Assembly (NCBI GenBank): GCA_002633005.1
Contig: NMRA01000001.1
Location: forward strand, 2,335,795-2,399,794
Reading direction: 5' to 3'
From: Phoronis australis
Taxonomy: Eukaryota > Phoronida > Phoronidae
DNA: 64,000 nt
Shown here: in pieces, positions 57,590 to 64,000 of the stretch
How positions within the stretch are numbered: the stretch's first letter is position 1
How the letters are laid out: each line of letters begins with the position of its first letter
Notes under the pieces: generated by a model
Databases searched by the model: none
Seen by the model: only the letters and a program-made list of their open reading frames with translations
What the model was told of the DNA's origin: nothing
Position numbers and translations under genes: made by a program

Positions 57590-59120
57590 GTTCACATATT
57601 GTGTTATCACTCGGGGGGGGAGCGGGTTTGCAAAGATGACGATTTATGGCAGGGGAAGGGGGTTACCCTCATGGCGAAGCCATCGTGTGGTTTATTAGAT
57701 TATATCCACCACAGTACATATCGTTGAAAACTGGTTCACCTTCAGTTTTAAGGGAAATCACTAATTCCAAATCCGGGGATCTGCCGTTTCACGCTTCCAG
57801 GATTTGATCACATTTCACGAGTTATCTAATAAATATGCACACAGACAAACGACAGTCCCACTCCATTATGCCTAAACTGGGGGAGGGTGGGCTGGGTTGA
57901 CGTAACATGGAGGCTTAACGGGGATTTATATCACTATGACGGATGATGACAGAGGGACGGGGGGAGAGGTAGTGGGAAATTTTGGATGACGTAACATGTG
58001 AACGCTTCCTAACAGGCGTAGGCACATAACGACGTCTCACCTGTGGGCGAATTTTGGTTTGTCCAAAAATCCATGTATTTTACGAATCATTCACAATTTT
58101 TATCCCTGTTTATGGTGACAAGAACTTTGATGAACATAATTATTTTAAACATTTAGCAGGAGGGACCAACATTATTCAAGGGGCGCAAAACAAGTTGTCC
58201 AAAATTAATAGTGCCAAGCGCTGCTCCAACTATGCATGGTTTTACAGAAAGAGACGCGGTTGCACAAAATAATGTAGACTGCCGCCAACAAGGCGTATAC
58301 CATTCGCCTGATACGTCAGATAAAATTACCGCTAGATGGTGCCACAATAGTTGGATCTGGTCAGTCATGCGCTCCTTACACTTGCCTTCAGCCAGACGGA
58401 TGACAAAAACAGACAAACGAAATATAAAAGGCAGGCCACTAGGGGCGCAACACAGCTCAAAGTAGTCTGAAAGGACGCTGGTGGCGTCGATTCCTAAATA
58501 AGTAACCCATTTGCCTAATTTCATGAACATGAATCAAGGAGCTTGGAAGACAATGGAGCAGATCCAAAGAAAACCAAAATTGTCTCTTGGGACTACTGTA
58601 GTACATTAGTAGTCGGATTCGTCCCACAATCGAAGTCAGATGTGCTCTTCTCAACAGGAACGATTAACTACAAAAATTCATGACGATCCATCGACTTCAA
58701 GGCCAATTTTATAACATTCTATTGAACGGTTCGGGTGATACAGGGAGGCGAACGCCAAAATAGACTAGAAATAATACAACTGGCTACCAGCTGACGGGGA
58801 ACGTGTTGAATCCGTCCCAAAATGAGAAGGCGTCGTTGTAGTCTCTTTATTAAAAACCTGTTTTCAAATTTTAGGACTGGCGTCAACAAACTCCGAAAAT
58901 ACATTAGAAGAAAACCGAAATTGCCAATAGAGATCACAGCGGTAGTTAGGTCCATTTTAAAGAAGTCGGTATCCACCGTCACGTCAATAGGAAAACATTT
59001 TTCAAATTTCACTACGGTCCCTCTCATAGTTTAGGAAATTCATCTGTTGACAGCTGGACCGTTGGACGCCGGATAAAGATGGCGGCAATATGCCACCACA
59101 CATGTGTATGTGAGCACATG
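57590..59120. repeat. Further CCACTAGG-type units and G-rich elements
   Basis: GCCACTAGGGGCGC (about 58435), GGTTCGGGTGATACAG (about 58726), TTGCCAATAGAGATCACAGC (58921) and the ending GATGGCGGCAATATGCCACCA / CACATGTG (59080-59110) match the 56130-57217 family. 57.6-58.0 kb holds G-rich stretches with twice-repeated TGACGTAACATG. Confidence 0.55.
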
Positions 59121-59169
59121 AAAATCAACATTTTTTCACTTTAATGCGACCACTCATTTCAACCAATGC

Positions 59170-59302
59170 ATAAATACACAAAACGTACCGAGAGTGGCGT
59201 TTATCACTGAGGTAATATCCTACGACTAGACATTATTTCGCGGAATAATGTCGAGTGGGATATTACTTCGTGTATGCCAATCGAGGTACGTTTTGTATTT
59301 AT
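59170..59302. repeat. 133-bp near-palindrome (foldback)
   Basis: ATAAATACACAAAACGTACC at the left mirrors GGTACGTTTTGTATTTAT at the right. The inner arms GGTAATATCC and GGATATTACTTCG-like segments, then CGACTAGACATTATT and AATAATGTCGAG, also pair around TTCGCGGAA (centre about 59236). It could form a long hairpin. Probably a small MITE. Confidence 0.75.
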
Positions 59303-59452
59303 CTCATGTGCTTCGAATTCCTAAGTTTCTTTCATTTTTTCGGCAGATTTTTAAAAGCTTCACTCAGACTGTTCATGTGGCGTATCACATCCTATATGTA
59401 TGTACTAACTTGTGCGTTAGGTTGCAACTTTTGTCTAGTAAATGCAACGATT

Positions 59453-60496
59453 TATTACTTGAAAAGAGATAAATAAGATGAACACAACGCTAACCGTGCG
59501 TTGAACTTGTAGCATCTCCTAAAAGTAGTTAAATATTAACAATGAGATTTGATATTGTTACCGAGGAATCGGCGCCTGTGTTGCAGACGATATAATATTT
59601 AGCAACTGACAACTGACATATTACCAGTTTTGTACCAGATATTACGTTTAGGGCCTGACTGCACGAGTGTTGTTTATTCTGCTGCAACTGTATTACTTTA
59701 AACTATATTCGGAAAGTTTGATGATCAAACCGGCCAACGACGTCGAGTCGACACGACACGACCTACCTTTTGAACTTTCCATGTCAGAGGACACTGTTGA
59801 AATAGTGCGGGAGGTGAATACGGAAAACATTATTACATGGCCGTATAGCACTTGAAAGATTCAACGCGTATGAGAAAAAATATATGAAAATTCGGTCGTT
59901 AAATGTTTCGTGAAGTAGCCCAGTAGGTCAAACGTATATTGCAAAGAACATTATGGGGCATTGTGGTGAATTAGTNTATTACTTGAAAAGAGATAAATAA
60001 GATGAACACAACAGTAACCGTGCGTTGAACTTGTAGCATCTCCTAAAAGTAGTTAAATATTAACAATATTTGATATTGTTACCGAGGAATCGGCGCCTGA
60101 GTTGCAGAAGATATAATATTTAGCAATTGGCAACTGACATATTACCAGTTTTGTACCAGATATTACGTTTAGGGCCTGATTGCACGAGTGTTGTTTATTC
60201 TGCTGCAACTGTATTACTTTAAACTATATTCGGAAAGTTTGATGATCAAACCGGCCAACGACGTCGAGTCGACACGACACGACCTACCTTTTGAACTTTC
60301 CATGTCAGAGGACACTGTTGAAATAGTGCGGGAGGTGAATACGGAAAACATTATTACATGGCCGTATAGCACTTGAAAGATTCAACGCGTATGAGAAAAA
60401 ATATATGAAAATTCGGTCGTTAAATGTTTCGTGAAGTAGCCCAGTAGGTCAAACGTATATTGCAAAGAACATTATGGGGCATTGTGGTGAATTAGT
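59453..60496. repeat. 0.52-kb direct duplication joined by a single N
   Basis: 59453-59975 and 59977-60496 agree except for a few substitutions and a 3-4 bp deletion (AATGAGATTT vs AATATTT). The N at 59976 sits exactly at the junction. Each copy contains a 44-codon ATG frame (MIKPANDVESTRHDLPFELS...), which is not recognised. Either a recent tandem duplication or two alleles joined by the assembler. Confidence 0.95.
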
Positions 60497-63400
60497 GTCG
60501 GTCGTACTTATATGTATTACTGTCTAGCTCATTTACGTAGAAAGAGGGGAGGGTGCTACTTATTTGCCATCTCCACTTGCCTTGTGGACGTGAACGTCAC
60601 CCAAGACAGAATTTGATTTCTCGATGTTTGGTTGGAAAACGTGATGATGATGATGATGATGGTGATGATGGGGAAGAGGACGTTGATGACGAATATGCCA
60701 GTGATGATGAAGACCACGATCATGATGATGGTGATGACAATGACGATGATGATCGTGTTCTATCCAACATTAAAAAACATGTTATGTTCCTACATTCTTG
60801 ATCGACACGTTTCAGTGAAATTTGAAAAACTGAAAGGTCACCAGGTGAATCAATGTCAACAAACTAATACCATTTTATGGGTAGTAACACTTACATTAGT
60901 GTATAAATAGGCACTTGGTTACATTTCCAATAAAACTGTGCTACTCATTTCCCCCTGTTTGATCGACCACTTCCAGTTTGATGATTTATGAAACACCAAC
61001 AAAGAATTGACAAATGCTATTAGTCGTCTCAATGTTTTACTTAAAACTCTCACTTTTCGTTATATTAAATGGAAAGGCGACTCCTTATCATGCGAAACAT
61101 TCTAGTTCAGCACGAATCGTGTTTAATTTCCATTTTAGCTCTGAAGTTATCACATAAATACTCCATAAACACTTACCTACTCTCCACCCGAATTGAAGTT
61201 CAGTAAATACCAAGTCGTTAACACATGAACAATCACTTCACGGCTCACTGGACCCTTTCTTGTTGTTTTACGGTGTCACCACCCATTGGATATTTGTGTG
61301 TGACCTCTATAAAGCGAACTTCACTGAATCAAGTCACTCAGCAGGATGTTGCCTGACAATGAGTTCGTTTGGGCGTGTACAAAATAATGTGACCACGTGA
61401 CGTCTCTGTCAGGGGTGTGCTTGAATGAATCCAGTGACAATACGTACCAAATTTAACCCTAAAAATGGCAACTCCCTTGTTTTCGTCAAGATTTTTTTTC
61501 ATTTTTCACCATATCAAAATCATTGCCGAAAGAATTATTTACTTATTTTTTCAAGGCCACGAAAACCATCACCTGTTGACTTTATGAACACCGAAGCAGG
61601 TGTTTGATTTAACATTCGTGTCATTAACTCAAACTCATCAGATTCATACAGGGAGTGCTCGCTTCTCAGAAATAGGTAAATAGTGTAAAAAGCATGCACA
61701 GGCTGATACATGGTTTTCCGTATGAGCCAGGCTATTAGACCTGAAATAAAACACTAAAGCGGCTAAATACCCTGCTTACGTCACGAAAACAGAGTTTGAT
61801 TTAGGCCACTAGTACCTTTATGATATTTGTCTTTTAAGAATTTGAAAATTCTTCGTTAGTCAAAATGGGTGTGAGTTCTGGGCTTGGAAGGAGCTGAAGG
61901 TGTTATTGCTTGAGGCCAGACTCTTCCAGTTGACTTGTCACGGCGTGTCATTTTATTCGCCGAGTCTGGTCTCTCGAGCAATAACGAACTGTCAGTTCCT
62001 TGGAACACCAAAAATTACTTCTCATTGGAGTGAGGAGCACGTTGATAACGGCAAGTGGTCTAAATCAAAACAAGTTTCTGTAACGAAGCGTGGGTTTATT
62101 CGTTCGTTAATACACTCGCTCAGATATCGTCAAAAGGCATTACATCTAGGCATGTTGTATACATACACTTAATTACAATATAAAGACATGTACACATTCA
62201 TGTGGAAATACAATAAAACTTGAAAATGCAATTTATCATCTATTACTAGAGCAGAAAGTTATAAAAACCTGGAAAGAAAACAAGTCATTCATGAGATCCA
62301 AATGACAGAATGAGATTAGGACACCCTAGAAATTTGAGCTTGGTCGAGTTATTATGACGAGTTATTAACTACAACTACAATGACATGGCTGCTTGTAATT
62401 CAAGATGTCTCACTATCGAATACTTGGAAATATTCTAAAGAACAAATGGTTCTCCTTAAGCTGAAGTCCAGTTTGAAGACACATTTAACAAATTGTGCCC
62501 AACTTGACTGCATTTAAAAAACGCTGTTAAATTTTTGTTGAGCTCGCAATCTTATGGTGTTTTGAGATGCAAACTTTTGTCAGAGGTAATATCCGTAACA
62601 GGATCAGGGATTTTTAAGCGAAGAAATCGATTGAGTATTTTCATATTGCAAAGTAACAAATTCCAGTTCATGGTGCATACAATGATTGTAACTTTCTTAG
62701 TCGGATGGAGGAATTCATGTTTAGTGTAGTTCTCGTGTTACATAATAATCAAATGGTGTTTTTTGATATCTTGTGGATTTTTTGAAAATAGTTTACATGA
62801 GTAGATGGACACATGAATATACGATACGTCTGCCTGATAGTTTGCCCCAGATCAAACATTTGAGTACTTTGTGACTGTATTCAAGCCTTTATGTGTATAC
62901 CTAAGCAGCTTGATAATAAAGATTTTCGAGATGATGGACTGAGAGAACTAACGTTATTAGATTAGCAAATTTTGAGCCTGGAAAACAACTGGTTTGAGGG
63001 CGGTGTAAAGAAGACTTTTTGAATCTAGGCCTACAAATCCTTCCCTGAATAACTCTGGATGAGCGAGATCCAATCTGGAGAGGGCATTCACTCACTACCC
63101 AACAGAGGTCGCGTCAGTACAGTTTCACAAGAAAGAAAAATGAGGCGGGGAAAATCTGAGACCGCAAGTTGGCTACCTTCTGTAGAACTAGAGGACAGTC
63201 ACTGCCTGATCCCCGTAACGTAAAGTTTTAACAAGGTACGTCCGGCTGAAATATTCGTAATTAGTTATACTGTTCAAGTGATTTCGCAATAATGTGCGTA
63301 AGATGGGACAAAGCATGAATCTCAAGACGAGTAGAGTTGAGATTTCTAGAAACCAGTTCCACTAGTCGCACAAAATAGGTTATAGGGCACTTACAGAAAA

Positions 63401-63510
63401 CAACACTTGTATATTGTGATTTGGTGCTGCGATGCTATTTAAATCATATATTTTACACTGTTATGAACTTAAGCTTTGAAATTTGAATTTGCCATTACGA
63501 AATTATTGCT
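60497..63510. other. Intergenic, no gene seen
   Basis: Contains the GATGAC microsatellite described separately. The frames at 61900-62172 and elsewhere have no family, start or splice support. Confidence 0.5.
60643..60753 (+). repeat. GAT/GATGAC imperfect microsatellite
   Basis: Degenerate GAT and GAC triplets. It reads as an Asp/Glu run in one frame and a Met run in another, but no gene start or splice context supports coding. Confidence 0.85.
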
Positions 63511-63597
63511 GTGACCGGCTCATCTCTTCTAAACCAATGCCACTCGTCCAAAAGGTCCTCTGTTGTCATGTGTGGTTTGGTATGGTCTTTTATTGAA

Positions 63598-63600
<3 letters not shown>

Positions 63601-63675
<75 letters not shown>
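63601..63675 (+). repeat. Pure (CTG)25 microsatellite
   Basis: 25 uninterrupted CTG triplets directly after ATG (63598-63600) and followed by CCA. The plus-strand frame would be poly-Leu and the complement CAG would be poly-Gln. No gene structure is visible around it. Confidence 0.97.
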
Positions 63676-63679
<4 letters not shown>

Positions 63680-63865
63680 TTTCACTGGATATGCATCATT
63701 CCTAAGAGGTAAGCCTACAATAGGCATACTCATTTTTATCAGGTCAAATCAGTTTTCCGGTTCACTGCAAAAGTTTGTCGTTCAATTTGAACGTTCATTT
63801 GCTAAATGCATGAGCATGTGATGAACGCGACCCGGTCAAGCTAACCTATGTTTACATCATTAAAC

Positions 63866-64000
63866 AGTGGGGGGTTCAGGGGGTTTAACCCCCCCCCTTG
63901 GGCCAGGACCCAAAGATAAAAAAACGTCTCCAGCAAAACAAAAACGGCATCGCTAGCGTGTGTAAACCTCAAGTAAACCAACTTGGAAAAAATTGAGGGG
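63866..64000 (+). mobile_element. Left end of a third GC-ended element, truncated by the window
   Basis: CAGTGGGGGGTTCAGGGGG then a C run and TTGGGCCAGGACCC matches the start of the 19373 and 16760 elements in layout. The right end is outside the window. Confidence 0.5.

Noticed and set aside
60553-60801. Asp-rich 82-codon frame
   Set aside because: Begins at GTG and is generated by the GATGAC microsatellite.
61900-62172. 90-codon plus-strand frame
   Set aside because: No ATG context, splice signals or recognised family.
63511-63705. Poly-leucine protein
   Set aside because: Simply the translation of the (CTG)25 repeat. No gene structure around it.

Overview
The window is nuclear DNA from an intron-rich animal. 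It has spliced genes with consensus GT..AG sites, phase-1 exons carrying single extracellular modules (PAN/apple, TSP1), a near-complete AHSA1 orthologue in ten exons, and many short DNA transposons and foldback repeats. Nothing points to a vertebrate. Intron sizes of about 0.4-3 kb, interspersed TTAA/THAP transposons, (CCCTAA)-like interstitial repeats and arrays built on TGCCACTAGGnGGC fit a marine invertebrate (hemichordate, cephalochordate, echinoderm or lophotrochozoan). The sequence alone does not let me choose among these.

Layout. 1-1711 (minus): the 3' part of an unrecognised gene that runs off the left edge. 2.0-3.7 kb: a nest of inverted repeats and a 22-bp minisatellite. 4186-14085 (plus): AHSA1, the Hsp90 co-chaperone Aha1, followed by a 3' region to about 16 kb that carries diverged repeats. 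16.7-23 kb: two copies of a GC-ended 5-bp-TSD element (one containing an assembly gap) and a decayed Kolobok-like THAP transposon bounded by TTAA. 23889-24992 (plus): an intronless gene for a disordered protein of unknown function. 25-29 kb: largely empty, with a 44-bp tandem repeat. 29521-33488 (minus): a small secreted PAN-TSP1 protein. 34983-36869 (plus): an intronless pseudokinase gene broken by a stop codon and frameshifts. 37.9-43.4 kb: transposon remnants. 43653-46195 and 50279-56053 (minus): two paralogous genes for short single-pass membrane proteins whose ectodomains share the same six-cysteine spacing. 50.5-51.4 and 54.6-59.3 kb: repeat arrays. 59.4-60.5 kb: a 0.52-kb duplication joined by one N. 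63.6 kb: a pure (CTG)25 tract. Two gaps (16785-17142 and 50706-50821) and the single N at 59976 show this is a draft assembly.

The genes do not form one pathway. The right half is enriched for cell-surface and secreted proteins transcribed leftward. AHSA1 is a cytosolic housekeeping gene. The most interesting items are the two six-cysteine membrane paralogues, the broken repeat-bearing pseudokinase and the THAP/TTAA transposon. Exon boundaries were read by eye from splice consensus, reading-frame phase and family similarity. No alignment was run.
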